Made by a program: the position numbers and the translations under genes. A DNA stretch of 64,000 nt from Thiocapsa marina 5811 (lineage in GTDB: Bacteria > Pseudomonadota > Gammaproteobacteria > Chromatiales > Chromatiaceae): positions 320,501-384,500 of the forward strand of contig NZ_AFWV01000002.1 of assembly GCF_000223985.1 (NCBI RefSeq), written 5' to 3'. Positions 1 to 9,143 of the stretch are shown one piece after another; within the stretch, counting starts at the first letter, position 1, and each line of letters opens with the position of its first letter. The notes under the pieces were generated by a model. That model was not told the origin of the DNA. It did no database searches and saw only the letters and a list, made by a program, of their open reading frames with translations.

Positions 1-1
1 C

Positions 2-130
2 TACGACCCCTGTTTGTCCTGCGCGACCCATGCGCTCGGGAAGATGCCCTTGGAGCTCGAGCTGCTCGACGCCGAAGGGCGGCGTGTCGGTCGGCTGGTG
101 CGGCACGCCGACGGCTCGGTCGCTGCCTGA
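2..130 (+). CDS. hoxH: NiFe hydrogenase large subunit HoxH, C-terminal end (partial)
   Basis: Only the last 42 residues are in the window; the gene starts upstream of base 1. The first residues read YDPCLSCATH, the DPCxxCxxH motif that supplies the last two cysteine ligands of the NiFe site in hydrogenase large subunits. The sequence after it (ALGKMPLELELLDAEG) resembles the cleavable C-terminal tail of bidirectional NAD(P)-linked HoxH; in this family a HoxW-type protease cuts after the histidine once nickel is inserted. The reading frame ends at TGA 128-130. The Hox subtype is an inference from the tail sequence and length, because the rest of the operon is outside the window. Confidence 0.85.
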   Translation, partial: YDPCLSCATHALGKMPLELELLDAEGRRVGRLVRHADGSVAA

Positions 131-140
131 TGCCTGAGCG

Positions 141-235
141 CAAGGGTGGACAAGCGCTGTAGGGTGGACAAGCGCAGCGCAGTCCACCAGCGTCGGCGCG
201 GGGTTCGGTGGACTTCGCTGCGCTCGTCCACCCTA
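141..235. repeat. Long inverted repeat with an extra half copy
   Basis: Arms at 160-188 and 207-235 (29 bp each) are inverted copies with only two mismatches and an 18-bp spacer, so the transcript could form a long hairpin. A partial direct copy of the arm start (AGGGTGGACAAGCGC) lies just upstream at about 143-157. It sits right after the hoxH stop codon, where it could end transcription, but no T-run follows. The size and symmetry resemble REP-like or MITE-type intergenic repeats. The rest of 131-434 holds nothing else I can support. Confidence 0.8.
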
Positions 236-434
236 CGGCTTGGCCACGGCAGGTTTCAGGTTTCATGATCAAGGCCACGCGCAAGTCCCGCGATCGGTCC
301 GGCGTTGCACGGCGCCTCGCGCGGTGCGGCATCGCCGACGACCCCGAGGGACAGCCGTCGGCCGGCCCTTGCGAGACGCTCGCCCTCGGTGCATGCTCCG
401 CGCCCATCAACGCACACACCCGGAGCAAGCAGGC

Positions 435-1193
435 ATGAGCAAGATCCATTTCATCGGCGGGGAGAAGGGCGGGGTCGGCAAGTCGGTGCTGGCCCGCCTG
501 CTCGCGCAGCATCATATCGACAACAACCAACCCTTTACGGTCTTCGACACCGACCAATCCCACGGGGCCATGCTGCGCTTCTACGGCGACTACTCCAGAG
601 CCGTCTTGCTCGACGCCTTCGAGGATGCCGATCAGTTGATGGAGGCGGCGCTTGCGGCACAGCAGAATGTGTTGGTGGACCTGGCGGCCCAGACCTCGGC
701 ACCCTTGTTCCGCTGGATCGATCAGAATGACTTCCTGGCGCTCGCCGCCGACGAAGGGGTCGGAGTGGTCTTCTGGCATGTCATGGACGACGGCGCCGAC
801 GGCATCGGTCTGCTCCAGCGACTCGTCGACCGCTACGGTGACGCGGCTGCCTATGTCGTGGTCCAGAACTATGGTCGAGGGAAGGACTTTTCCGCGTTCC
901 GGAGCTCTCCGGCGCGAGCGGCTGCCGAGGCCGTCGGCGCCCGTTTCATCGAGCTCCCCGAGCTGCATGCGGCCACGATGCGCAAGGTCGACCATCTGGC
1001 GGCGAGCTTCTGGGCCGCCGGCCAAAGCCGACCGGGCGGGCTGGGCTTGATGGATCGTCAGCGCCTCAAGGTCTGGATGCGCAAGGCCAACGAGCAGATC
1101 GCCTCCTTGGGTCCGGTCCTCGCCGTGCAGTCTCCGGTCGAGCCGGTCCAGGCGTGGCTGACCGGAGCGGCCGACGAGACGTCGCCCGGCTGA
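435..1193 (+). CDS. ParA/MinD-like P-loop ATPase
   Basis: Predicted protein of 252 residues. A deviant Walker A motif of the ParA/MinD class, EKGGVGKS, lies at residues 10-17, and FDTDQS at about residues 36-41 fits the switch region of SIMIBI ATPases. The ATG at 435 is chosen because the conserved N-terminus (MSKIHFIGGEKGG) begins there; the open frame runs further upstream but codes for arginine-rich nonsense. GGAG at 422-425 is a weak ribosome site. No ParB-like partner is nearby, so plasmid or chromosome partition is not supported. It follows hoxH by about 300 bp across an inverted repeat and precedes ftsK. Cargo and role are unknown. Confidence 0.7.
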   Translation: MSKIHFIGGEKGGVGKSVLARLLAQHHIDNNQPFTVFDTDQSHGAMLRFYGDYSRAVLLDAFEDADQLMEAALAAQQNVLVDLAAQTSAPLFRWIDQNDFLALAADEGVGVVFWHVMDDGADGIGLLQRLVDRYGDAAAYVVVQNYGRGKDFSAFRSSPARAAAEAVGARFIELPELHAATMRKVDHLAASFWAAGQSRPGGLGLMDRQRLKVWMRKANEQIASLGPVLAVQSPVEPVQAWLTGAADETSPG

Positions 1194-1327
1194 GCGCACA
1201 TACGAGGCGACCGCCGGAGCGATCATCGCCCGGAATCAGGAGGGGCTCGGGCCTGCGTCTGGCATCGAAACTACCCTAAGAAGCGCTAGTAACGGTATCA
1301 TGAGGAGCCAAAATTTCGGAGAGAGTC

Positions 1328-3856
1328 ATGGCGCAGGCAACACGATACGGGCAGTTGACGTTCAGCGACTACGTGGAGCGCGCACTCCGCGAGGGCGCCA
1401 TGTGGACCCTCATGGTCGTGGCGCTCTATCTGGTGCTCGCACTCGTCAGCTACTCTCCGAATGACCCGGGTTGGTCCTACGTCGGGGATGTCTCGCAGGT
1501 CAGCAACGCGGCCGGTCGGGCAGGGGCCTGGTTCGCCGATGTCACGCTCTTTCTGTTCGGGTTCTTCGCCTATCTGCTTCCGGTGATGGTCGGCTGGAGC
1601 GCCTGGCTGGTGTTTCGCGGTCGCGGCGAAGAGCCGGCGCCTCGCACCTGGATTCTGGCGCTGCGCTGGATCGGATTCTTCATCACCATCGTCGCCGGTT
1701 GCGGTTATGCCGCGATTCACCTTGCGGACCTCGGCTCCCATTTGCCGAACGGGGCCGGCGGTGGGCTCGGGTTGCTCGTGAGCGGCAACATGCGTGCCGC
1801 CTTCAACACCACGGGGACCGATCTACTGCTCGGTGGCGCCCTTTTGGTCGGCTTTACGCTCTTCTCCGGGATCTCCTGGCTCAGGGTGGTCGACAACACG
1901 GGCGCTGCCGTTCTGCAGGCCGCCGGCTGGGTCGCAAACGTCGTGCAGGGTGCGGCGACGGGCCTGGTGTTGCGTCGGCAGGCTGCCGCAGCGGCGGAAT
2001 CAACCGGGCTTCCGGAGGCGTTGAATCTGATCGATGCCCCGACGCCGTCGGATGGGGAGTCGATGCGTTCGCGCTCGCAGGACGCGTCCGGCCCCGAGGC
2101 GCCGGGACACGAGCCCGGCGCGCGCTCCGGTCGTCGTTTCGATGGGGTTCCGCGGCGTGTCCGGGACGCCATGACAGAACCCGAGACGCTGTCGCTCGAT
2201 GACCTCAAGCGCGGTCAAAAGCCCGTGCCGGCGGCGGCGCCGCGGATCAAGACGCCCTCGCGCCCGGTGACTCGGCCGGAGCCGCCGAGCTCGCCTTCCC
2301 AGGTCGCTTCGGTGCAGGCGTCTTCGGCCGCCCATACAGCGACCGGCCGGACCGAGGAGGTCAGTCTTCCGCCGCTCGATCTACTCGATCTCCCGCGACC
2401 GAGCGGCCGGGCCTATTCGGACGAGCAGATCGAGGACCTCTCCCGTCAGGTCGAGCTCAAGCTCGCCGATTTCGGCGTCCAGGTCCAGGTCGTCGCCGTC
2501 TACCCCGGTCCGGTCGTCACACTCTTCGAGCTGGAGCTCGCACCCGGCATCAAGGTCAGCAAGATCACCGGACTGGCAAAGGACCTGGCGCGCGCGCTCT
2601 CCACGATCAGCGTCCGCGTGGTGGAGGTCATCCCGGGCAAGTCGGTGATCGGCATCGAGATCCCCAACCAGCAGCGCGAGACGGTCTTTCTGCGTCAGAC
2701 CTTCGGCTCGGCGACCTATCAGGATGCCAAGTCGCCCCTGACCTTGGGTCTGGGCAGCGACATCTCCGGTCTGCCGGTGGTGGTGGATCTGGCCAAGATG
2801 CCGCATGTGCTGATCGCCGGCACCACCGGCTCGGGTAAATCGGTTGCCATCAACGCCATGATCCTGAGCCTGCTCTACAAGGCAGGGCCGCAGGACGTGC
2901 GGCTCATCATGGTCGATCCGAAGATGCTCGAGCTCTCGGTCTACGAGGGCATCCCGCATCTGCTCACCCCCGTCGTGACCGACATGAAGGAGGCGGCCAA
3001 CGCGCTGCGCTGGTGTGTCGGGGAGATGGAGCGTCGCTATCGCCTGATGGCGAAGCTCGGGGTGCGCAATATCGGCGGCTACAATCGCCAGATCGCGGAT
3101 GCCGCGGCACAGGGCCGCACCATCCCGGATCCTACCATCGCCGCTGATTTCGCCGCCGAGCAGGGTATCGAGGTGCCGGCCCTGGAGCATCTGCCCTACA
3201 TCGTCGTGGTGATCGACGAGCTGGCTGACATGATGATGGTCGTCGGAAAGAAGGTCGAGGAGCTAATCGCTCGTCTCGCACAGAAGGCGCGCGCATCCGG
3301 GATCCATCTCCTGCTCGCCACCCAGCGGCCGTCGGTCGATGTGCTGACCGGTCTCATCAAGGCCAATATCCCGACCCGCATCGCTTTCCAGGTCTCGTCG
3401 CGGATCGACTCGCGCACCGTCTTGGACCAGATGGGTGCCGAGCAGCTGCTCGGGAACGGCGACATGCTCTATCTCCCGCCGGGCGGCAACATCCCGCAGC
3501 GCGTTCACGGTGCCTTCGTCGACGATCACGAGGTCCATCGGATCGTCGAGCACCTCAAGCAGTTCGGTGCCCCTCAGTATCTGCAGGACGTGCTGCGCGA
3601 GCCGACCGAGGTCCTGCCCGGCATCGACCCCGAGCCGCGCGGCGACACGGAGGACACGGATCCTCTGTTCGACGAGGCGGTTCAGATCGTTGTCGAAAGC
3701 CGCCGCGCCTCCATCTCGGGGGTACAGCGGCGTCTGAAGATCGGCTACAACCGAGCCGCGCGCATGATCGAGGAGATGGAGCGTATCGGGATCGTGGGCG
3801 CAGCGGAGACCAACGGAAACCGCGAGGTCTTGGCGCCGCCGCCGATCGAGGATTGA
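1328..3856 (+). CDS. ftsK: DNA translocase FtsK
   Basis: 842 residues. The N-terminus has four or five membrane segments (about residues 20-190) that anchor the protein at the division septum. A Pro/Ala/Ser-rich linker follows (about 215-350), then the RecA-like motor with Walker A GTTGSGKS at 498-505 and Walker [10 protein letters not shown] at 626-634. The last ~65 residues form the winged-helix gamma domain that reads KOPS sites. The protein pumps DNA across the closing septum and activates XerCD at dif. GGAGAG lies seven bases before the ATG. It is shorter than the E. coli protein because the linker is short, as in many other gammaproteobacteria. Confidence 0.96.
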   Translation: MAQATRYGQLTFSDYVERALREGAMWTLMVVALYLVLALVSYSPNDPGWSYVGDVSQVSNAAGRAGAWFADVTLFLFGFFAYLLPVMVGWSAWLVFRGRGEEPAPRTWILALRWIGFFITIVAGCGYAAIHLADLGSHLPNGAGGGLGLLVSGNMRAAFNTTGTDLLLGGALLVGFTLFSGISWLRVVDNTGAAVLQAAGWVANVVQGAATGLVLRRQAAAAAESTGLPEALNLIDAPTPSDGESMRSRSQDASGPEAPGHEPGARSGRRFDGVPRRVRDAMTEPETLSLDDLKRGQKPVPAAAPRIKTPSRPVTRPEPPSSPSQVASVQASSAAHTATGRTEEVSLPPLDLLDLPRPSGRAYSDEQIEDLSRQVELKLADFGVQVQVVAVYPGPVVTLFELELAPGIKVSKITGLAKDLARALSTISVRVVEVIPGKSVIGIEIPNQQRETVFLRQTFGSATYQDAKSPLTLGLGSDISGLPVVVDLAKMPHVLIAGTTGSGKSVAINAMILSLLYKAGPQDVRLIMVDPKMLELSVYEGIPHLLTPVVTDMKEAANALRWCVGEMERRYRLMAKLGVRNIGGYNRQIADAAAQGRTIPDPTIAADFAAEQGIEVPALEHLPYIVVVIDELADMMMVVGKKVEELIARLAQKARASGIHLLLATQRPSVDVLTGLIKANIPTRIAFQVSSRIDSRTVLDQMGAEQLLGNGDMLYLPPGGNIPQRVHGAFVDDHEVHRIVEHLKQFGAPQYLQDVLREPTEVLPGIDPEPRGDTEDTDPLFDEAVQIVVESRRASISGVQRRLKIGYNRAARMIEEMERIGIVGAAETNGNREVLAPPPIED

Positions 3857-3883
3857 AGGCGATCGGGTTCGGGGTTGGCCGGT

Positions 3884-3914
3884 ACTCGCGGCACCGCTCC
3901 GCGGTGACGCGAGT
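3884..3914 (+). terminator. Hairpin after ftsK
   Basis: ACTCGCG-G-CACCGC pairs with GCGGTG-A-CGCGAGT around a three-base loop: 13 base pairs with one 1x1 mismatch, starting 28 bp after the ftsK stop. There is no clear T-run, so it may only partly stop transcription before lolA. Confidence 0.5.
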
Positions 3915-4044
3915 CTCCCCGGCGCTCTGCGCCGCGCCGCCTGCCTTTGACTCGAATTCCGTCGTCGACGCCGGTTCCACCGATAGAATCTTTGGCGTTT
4001 TTTCGTGTCTCTCATGGATCCATTCGCCGTACTCAGGGCTTCAT

Positions 4045-4752
4045 ATGACAGATTTCCTTCCCTTGGTTGATCGGTTCGGGCATCGCCCGAGGCGTCTCGT
4101 TGGCTCCGGTCAATCATTGCGCTCGCGCCTTGTCGTGCTCGCCTTGCTCGTGCCGCTGATCCTCCTGTCCGGGATCACGAGTGCAGCCGCCGCCGAGGGT
4201 GCGAAGCGGGTGAATGACTATCTGGCGGGCCTGAGCAGCCTCCGCGCCGAATTCGAGCAATTTACCTTCAATGCCGAGCGCACGCGGATGATGGAGTCGC
4301 GCGGCACCCTCTATCTGCAACGCCCCGGCCGTTTCCGTTGGGAGTACAGCACGCCGAATCGCCAGGTCATCATCGCCGACGGCAGCCGAGTCTATCTCCA
4401 CGATCTGGAGCTCAAGCAGGTCTCGCATCAGAGTCAGAGCCGCGCGTTGAGCGGAACCCCGGCGCTGCTTCTGGCCGACGGCGGGCCGATCGAGAAGCAC
4501 TTCGAGGCGTCGCCGATCGAGAGCACGGATGGCCGGACCTGGGTCGAGCTGATCCCCAAGGCGCAGGACACCGACGTGGTTCGGATCGAGCTCGGATTCG
4601 GCAAGGACAACCTGGAAAGCCTCATCATGGAGGACAGCTTCGGACAAACGACCCGGTTGAATTTCACGGGGGCGGAGCGCAACGCCAAACTCAGTCCGGA
4701 TCTGTTCAAGATGGAGCAGGGGGCGATGGACGATTTCCTCTCCTTCGACTGA
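4045..4752 (+). CDS. lolA: Outer-membrane lipoprotein carrier protein LolA
   Basis: Periplasmic chaperone that accepts lipoproteins from LolCDE and hands them to LolB. With ATG 4045 it has 235 residues, with a long n-region followed by a hydrophobic signal stretch (LVVLALLVPLILLSGITSAAAA, split here by family knowledge into h- and c-regions). The mature part carries the LolA pattern: a YLAGLSSLRAEFEQ start, RGTLYLQRPGRFRWEY, then SLIMEDSFGQTTRLNF near the end. The frame stays open further upstream, but that stretch overlaps the hairpin after ftsK and does not look coding. A TTG codon nearer the signal peptide is possible. The order ftsK-lolA-rarA is conserved in gammaproteobacteria. Confidence 0.92.
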   Translation: MTDFLPLVDRFGHRPRRLVGSGQSLRSRLVVLALLVPLILLSGITSAAAAEGAKRVNDYLAGLSSLRAEFEQFTFNAERTRMMESRGTLYLQRPGRFRWEYSTPNRQVIIADGSRVYLHDLELKQVSHQSQSRALSGTPALLLADGGPIEKHFEASPIESTDGRTWVELIPKAQDTDVVRIELGFGKDNLESLIMEDSFGQTTRLNFTGAERNAKLSPDLFKMEQGAMDDFLSFD

Positions 4753-4836
4753 AGCGCGTCTCGGTATGACCTGTGCTGTTTGCTGTTCGGATCGCCCTTG
4801 CGGATTCCAATGGGCGTCGGCTCAGACGCGCTTCAG
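4749..4836. repeat. 13-bp inverted repeat spanning the lolA-rarA gap
   Basis: CTGAAGCGCGTCT (4749-4761, overlapping the lolA stop) is repeated perfectly in inverted orientation at 4824-4836. The 62-bp spacer is long for a terminator; the pairing may be structural or chance. Confidence 0.35.
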
Positions 4837-4941
4837 GAGTCTGATTTTGTCTTCTGAACCGCGCTCGCCGCGACTGTCTCGAGGACTGCCGGGAGTCGGG
4901 TTGCGGCGAACCGGTGGTCACTGCTGCGGGCGCGGTTCAGG

Positions 4942-6234
4942 ATGACTGACGCGCCGCTCGCCGAGCGGATGCGCCCGGCCACGTTGGAGGGATTCTTCGG
5001 TCAGCAGCACCTGCTTGCGCCGGGCAAGCCGTTGCGTGAGGCGATCGAATCGGGCCAACTCCATTCGATGATCTTCTGGGGGCCGCCCGGCTCGGGCAAG
5101 ACCACGCTCGCGCGTCTCATCTCGCGGGTCTCGGGTGCCCACTTCCTGAGTCTGTCCGCCGTTCTTGCGGGCGTGAAGGACATCCGCGATGCGGTCGCTA
5201 CGGCGCGGACGGTACGGGATCTGGAGCAGCGACCCACGCTGCTCTTCATCGACGAGGTGCACCGCTTCAACAAGGCCCAGCAGGACGCCTTCCTGCCGCA
5301 TGTCGAAGACGGCACCCTGACCTTTATCGGCGCCACGACCGAGAATCCGTCCTTTGCGCTGAACAATGCGCTGCTCTCGCGTGCGCGCGTCTATCTGCTT
5401 CATGCCTTGGAGACTGAAGACATCGAGCGCGTCCTGGCGCGCGCCCTCTCGGATCCCGCGCAGGGGCTCGGAGACCTTGGGTTGCGTCTATCGGGCGATG
5501 CCGCGACTCTGCTTGCTCGCAGTGCCGACGGCGATGCGCGTCGGGCGCTCAATCTGCTCGAATTGGCGGCCCGAATGACGGTGGGCGAGGAGATCGCACC
5601 GGAGACCGTCGCCGAGGTGATCGCCGGCAGCGTGCGACGCTTCGACAAGGGCGGGGACATCTTCTACGACCAGATCTCGGCGCTGCATAAGTCGGTCCGC
5701 GGATCGGACCCGAACGCCGCGCTCTATTGGCTGGCGCGGATGATCGACGGCGGCTGTGATCCGCTCTATGTGGCGCGGCGCATCGTGCGGATGGCCAGCG
5801 AGGACATCGGCAACGCCGACCCGCGCGCACTGGACCTGGCGCTCAATGCCTGGGAGGCACAAGAGCGTCTCGGCTCGCCGGAGGGCGAATTGGCGCTCGC
5901 TCAAGCCGTCGTCTATCTCGCCTGCGCAGCCAAGAGCAATGCGGTCTATCTGGCCTGGAACGAGGCACTGGCCGATGCGCGGTCGTCCGGCTCGCTGGAT
6001 GTGCCGATCCATCTGCGCAATGCCCCGACCAAGCTGCTCGAGGCGCTGGGACATGGACGGGCCTATCGTTATGCCCACGACGAGCCGGAGGGTTATGCGG
6101 CCGCAGAGACCTATCTCCCGGATGCCTTGGCGAGACGACGCTATTACCGGCCCGTCGATCGCGGACTCGAGATCAGGATCCGCGAGAAGCTGGAGCGTCT
6201 GAAGGCGCTGGACGAGGCAGCGAGACGAGACTGA
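4942..6234 (+). CDS. rarA: Replication-associated recombination protein RarA (MgsA)
   Basis: AAA+ ATPase of 430 residues related to clamp loaders, acting at stalled replication forks and interacting with SSB. Walker A GPPGSGKT is at residues 47-54 and Walker B LLFIDE at 100-105, followed by [17 protein letters not shown], typical of the RarA/WRNIP1 family. Sensor 1 lies in [11 protein letters not shown]. The C-terminal tetramerisation part contains the conserved [22 protein letters not shown] stretch (about residues 270-292). Its length matches the family. It lies 189 bp after lolA, a common gammaproteobacterial pairing. The stop region forms a hairpin (6229-6268) that runs into a repeat unit. 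Confidence 0.95.
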   Translation: MTDAPLAERMRPATLEGFFGQQHLLAPGKPLREAIESGQLHSMIFWGPPGSGKTTLARLISRVSGAHFLSLSAVLAGVKDIRDAVATARTVRDLEQRPTLLFIDEVHRFNKAQQDAFLPHVEDGTLTFIGATTENPSFALNNALLSRARVYLLHALETEDIERVLARALSDPAQGLGDLGLRLSGDAATLLARSADGDARRALNLLELAARMTVGEEIAPETVAEVIAGSVRRFDKGGDIFYDQISALHKSVRGSDPNAALYWLARMIDGGCDPLYVARRIVRMASEDIGNADPRALDLALNAWEAQERLGSPEGELALAQAVVYLACAAKSNAVYLAWNEALADARSSGSLDVPIHLRNAPTKLLEALGHGRAYRYAHDEPEGYAAAETYLPDALARRRYYRPVDRGLEIRIREKLERLKALDEAARRD

Positions 6235-6249
6235 GCGCGGCGCACTCGG

Positions 6250-6332
6250 GAACCGCGCCAGCTCAGTCGGTCGTCGCGTCTGCCCGGGCCGATCCCATCC
6301 AAAACATCGCATACAGCACAGGGCGCGCTTTA
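6250..6332 (-). repeat. A-type CGCGGTTT repeat unit (copy 1)
   Basis: Read on the minus strand this 83-bp unit matches the A units at 39.6, 50.9 and 54.4 kb over its whole length, including the core TATGCGATGTTTTGGATGGG and the following GATCGGCCC. Its ends are slightly decayed: TAAAGCGCG on one side and GCGCGGTTC on the other. The TAA that ends the minus-strand gene at 6330 is the first three bases of the unit (6330-6332). Confidence 0.8.
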
Positions 6333-6761
6333 GAGGAAATCCGGCAGACTCTTGCGGATGGCCTCGGGGCTATGGGTGGTCAGGTTCTTGTCGATCTCCC
6401 CGGCGACCAACTGTTTGAGCGAAGGGGACTGATGTTTGCGCAGCATCCCCAAAAAAGCCGGAGCAGCGATGACGTAGAGCTTTTGCATCTCCCCTTTGTT
6501 GCGCGCGTTCTCCAGCGTCTCGCAGACCAGGCCGGCGAAGCGTTCGGCATTCTCCTGCTTGTGCGCCTCCTCGCCGTTGACACCGTGCGCCCCCGACATG
6601 GGGTCGTGACCGCGACCGCCCTTGTCGGTTGTCAGATCACCCTCGTGAAGCCGGCCTTCCGGGGAGGTCAGCGTGTGGATCTCGCGCAGCGTGCCAGCTG
6701 ATTTATCGGTGGCGAAGATGCGTGCGCGGCTGTTGTCGGCGGCTAGTATCCAAGTCAACAT
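6330..6761 (-). CDS. Host attachment family protein (eRF1-like fold)
   Basis: 143 residues, full length for the family annotated as 'protein required for attachment to host cells'. The start MLTWILAADNSRARIFA, the basic/Gly-rich middle (GGRGHDPMSG) and the ending VAGEIDKNLTTHSPEAIRKSLP are all family signatures; the fold is related to the eRF1/AF1 central domain. The family name comes from plant-associated bacteria and says little about function here. The protein lacks a signal peptide and should be cytoplasmic. Its stop codon is inside the adjacent repeat unit. It is convergent with rarA. Confidence 0.75.
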   Translation of the reverse strand: MLTWILAADNSRARIFATDKSAGTLREIHTLTSPEGRLHEGDLTTDKGGRGHDPMSGAHGVNGEEAHKQENAERFAGLVCETLENARNKGEMQKLYVIAAPAFLGMLRKHQSPSLKQLVAGEIDKNLTTHSPEAIRKSLPDFL

Positions 6762-6920
6762 GATGTCACCTTACTCCCGTGCTGAGCCCGACCGCGATGC
6801 GGTCGGAACCTTGGGTAAGACGGGACGATCGCCTCCGCGATGCGCGGCTTTGCGGTGCCGCGCCCCTCCCTAGGTCGGTCAGCTCCCGTCTCTTTCAGTG
6901 TAACAGGCCCGTCACGGAAG

Positions 6921-7367
6921 TCAGTGGCCCGGCCGATGCGTGCCGGCAGCGCGTTCGACGCACTCGAGGTAGCTCGCGGCGTCGAAGGGTGCTTGGTTGC
7001 GTTGCAGTGTCCAGAGTGCCTCGGCGAGGCATTCCATGATGCGATGCTCGGTCTCGTGCGGATCGCCGGTGATCTGCATGAGGCGGCTATAGAGCCCACG
7101 GATGCCCGCCGGTTGATCCACGCTCAACTGCTCGAGGATCGCGATGTGCAGACCCATGTGCAGAAATGGATTGGACTCGCCGTGCTCGGGGAGATAGTCG
7201 CGCCCCAGGGTCTTGTCCGCATCGGTCATGAGCGGATGATATTCGGGGTGGCGGCGCAGGACCTCGACGATCTGTGCCTCGACGGGCTCCAAGGGTCGTC
7301 CGGCTTGGGCCTTCTCCCAAGCCGTGATGAAGATGCGACGATGGCTTTCACGGTCGTTTGCGAGCAT
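6921..7367 (-). CDS. DUF1841 family protein
   Basis: 148 residues from the ATG at 7367, preceded by GAGAG. The central NPFLHMGLHIAI block and the preceding RDYLPEHGES, plus the HRIMECLAEALW helix, are the DUF1841 signature. The longer open frame upstream overlaps nth and is not conserved. The stop-to-start gap from nth is about 60 bp on the same strand, so the two are probably co-transcribed, a pairing seen in other gammaproteobacteria. Function is unknown. The 6762-6920 interval downstream has no gene. Confidence 0.8.
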   Translation of the reverse strand: MLANDRESHRRIFITAWEKAQAGRPLEPVEAQIVEVLRRHPEYHPLMTDADKTLGRDYLPEHGESNPFLHMGLHIAILEQLSVDQPAGIRGLYSRLMQITGDPHETEHRIMECLAEALWTLQRNQAPFDAASYLECVERAAGTHRPGH

Positions 7368-7428
7368 GGCGTCGAGCTCTCGATGGGGCTGGGGTTCGGG
7401 CGCGTGGCGATTGCGTTCGATCCTTGCG

Positions 7429-8067
7429 TCACGCCGGTGGCGTCTTGTCGCGATAATCGCACAGATCGGCAATCGGACATTCCGGGCAGCGCGGTTTGCG
7501 GGCGAGACAGACATAGCGTCCGTGCAGAATCAGCCAGTGATGGGCGTCCTTTAAAAAGATCTTGGGGACGTGGCGCAGCAATCCCCGCTCGACCGCGAGC
7601 GGGGTCTTTCCGGGTGCAAGTCCGGTGCGGTTCGAAACGCGGAAGATATGGGTGTCTACGGCCATGGTCGGCTCGCCGAAGGCGGTATTGAGCACGACAT
7701 TTGCCGTCTTGCGTCCGACGCCGGGGAGCGCCTCCAATGCGTTGCGCTCGCGCGGAACCTGACCGCCGTGCTCTGCGACCAGGATCGCGCAAGTCTTGAT
7801 GATATTGGCAGCCTTGCTGTTGAAGAGTCCGATGGTCCGGATATGCGCCTTGAGGCCCTCTTCGCCGAGGGCGAGCATCTTCTCGGGTGTATCGGCAACC
7901 GCGAAAAGATGCGCCGTGGCCTTGTTGACCCCTTTGTCGGTCGCCTGGGCCGACAGGATCACCGCCATGAGCAGCTCGAAGGGCGTGCGATAGACCAGCT
8001 CAGTCGTCGGCGCCGGATTGGCGGCACGAAGACGCTCGAAGAGACGACCGCGCTTTTCCTTGTTCAT
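7429..8067 (-). CDS. nth: Endonuclease III
   Basis: Bifunctional DNA glycosylase/AP lyase for oxidised pyrimidines; 212 residues, the E. coli length. The helix-hairpin-helix LPGVGRKTANVVLN carries catalytic Lys120, and Asp138 lies in MAVDTHIFRV; both have the same numbers as in E. coli. The C-terminal CLARKPRCPECPIADLC gives the Cys-x6-Cys-x2-Cys-x5-Cys ligands of the [4Fe-4S] cluster. The ATG at 8067 gives the usual MNKEKR start. Confidence 0.97.
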   Translation of the reverse strand: MNKEKRGRLFERLRAANPAPTTELVYRTPFELLMAVILSAQATDKGVNKATAHLFAVADTPEKMLALGEEGLKAHIRTIGLFNSKAANIIKTCAILVAEHGGQVPRERNALEALPGVGRKTANVVLNTAFGEPTMAVDTHIFRVSNRTGLAPGKTPLAVERGLLRHVPKIFLKDAHHWLILHGRYVCLARKPRCPECPIADLCDYRDKTPPA

Positions 8068-8234
8068 CGATGGATCATCCGGAAAGACTGTCCGAAGTGA
8101 CAGCCCAATTCGTCGAGCGACTCTCCGACACGAGCGATGACTGGCCTCTTTCGTCAGCTGAAAATCCTGGAGCGGATCAGCTTCCGGAGAATTCGAGCGT
8201 CGAGCCGATCTCGGTCGTGCTGCGCACCCCGGAG

Positions 8235-8281
8235 CTCGTCATCGCAGGAACTCATCATCGCAGGATCTCGTCATCGCAGGA
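8235..8281. repeat. Three-copy 15/16-bp tandem repeat
   Basis: CTCGTCATCGCAGGA is present at 8235-8249 and 8267-8281, with a one-base variant (CTCATCATCGCAGGA) at 8251-8265. It lies in the 255-bp gene-free gap between nth and the LysM gene. No other signal is visible there. Confidence 0.75.
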
Positions 8282-8322
8282 TTGGGGATCGGCGTGATTC
8301 GGCGTTTCGCGAGCGAGCGGAC

Positions 8323-9096
8323 TCAAGGCACGACCAGGGTGACCCCGGGCATCAGCTGATTGGGGTCTCCGAGGACATGGCGATTGGCCTCGAACAGCGC
8401 ACGCCACCGACTGCTGTCGCCGTAGCAACGGCTGCTGATCAGTGCCAATGAATCGCTGGGGCGAATCCGATAGGCGCCTTGTGCGTCGAGTACACGTGCT
8501 AGAGCGAGTTGGTGTCGGTGCAGCAGGGTTTCGGCGTCGGTAATCGCCTGCTCGGCGTTGGCGTCCCGTTTCGGGTCCGGGATGCTCAGCGTCTCGCGCA
8601 ACCTCTCGTAGGCCTCGCGGGCGGCCTGCCGTGCCTGCTCGGCATCGAGTGTGCCGCCGTCCTGTCGGGGAACCCGTGCGCGGAGCGCCTCGAACCGGCG
8701 TTCGAGCGCCTCGTGGGCCGTGGTCAGCGAAAGCCTGCGGGCGTCGAGGTCCGAGAGTTGTTGGTCGCGCTCGCTCAGGGCCTGCTCAAGCTCGAGCAGC
8801 GCCTCTTTCAGGCGCTGCACCTCGCCGTTCAGGCGCTCGATCTCCTGGGTCCCCTCTGCAAGCCGGCGCTCCGCCTCCATGCGGGCTTGGTCGGCGCTCT
8901 TGCGGGCATGGGCCGATTCCTTGAGTTTTCCCTCCATGCCCAGGAGTCGCAGAGTCATCGCTTCGATCTCTGCATCGGGCGCAACCGCGGGCTCCCGATC
9001 TGCCGACGGATCCTCGATCCCCCATGATGCAGCGGCGACGAGCAGCAGCAGGATCGCGGCGATGGCGCCGCTGTGCCGAGAACGATCCCGGGTCAT
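8323..9096 (-). CDS. Coiled-coil protein with C-terminal LysM domain
   Basis: 257 residues. An N-terminal hydrophobic segment (IAAILLLLVAAASWG, about residues 11-26) is a signal peptide or membrane anchor. Residues ~40-135 are Glu/Arg/Leu-rich heptads, a predicted coiled coil. The end (AYRIRPSDSLALISSRCYG ... LMPGVTLVVP) is a LysM peptidoglycan-binding domain at about residues 205-257. The layout suggests a periplasmic protein attached to the cell wall, resembling FimV/YgbD-type spacer proteins, but no specific function is recognised. It is followed on the same strand, before its start, by trpB2 across a short gap of 47 bp, so it may be read from the same promoter. Confidence 0.7.
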   Translation of the reverse strand: MTRDRSRHSGAIAAILLLLVAAASWGIEDPSADREPAVAPDAEIEAMTLRLLGMEGKLKESAHARKSADQARMEAERRLAEGTQEIERLNGEVQRLKEALLELEQALSERDQQLSDLDARRLSLTTAHEALERRFEALRARVPRQDGGTLDAEQARQAAREAYERLRETLSIPDPKRDANAEQAITDAETLLHRHQLALARVLDAQGAYRIRPSDSLALISSRCYGDSSRWRALFEANRHVLGDPNQLMPGVTLVVP

Positions 9097-9143
9097 GGTG
9101 AATCTCCTGGCATCGTCTCGGCTAGAGGTCTAATGCCCCGTGT

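Noticed and set aside
240-434. 65-codon extension of the ParA-like protein
   Set aside because: Arg/Pro-rich, and the P-loop protein normally starts within ten residues of the Walker motif.
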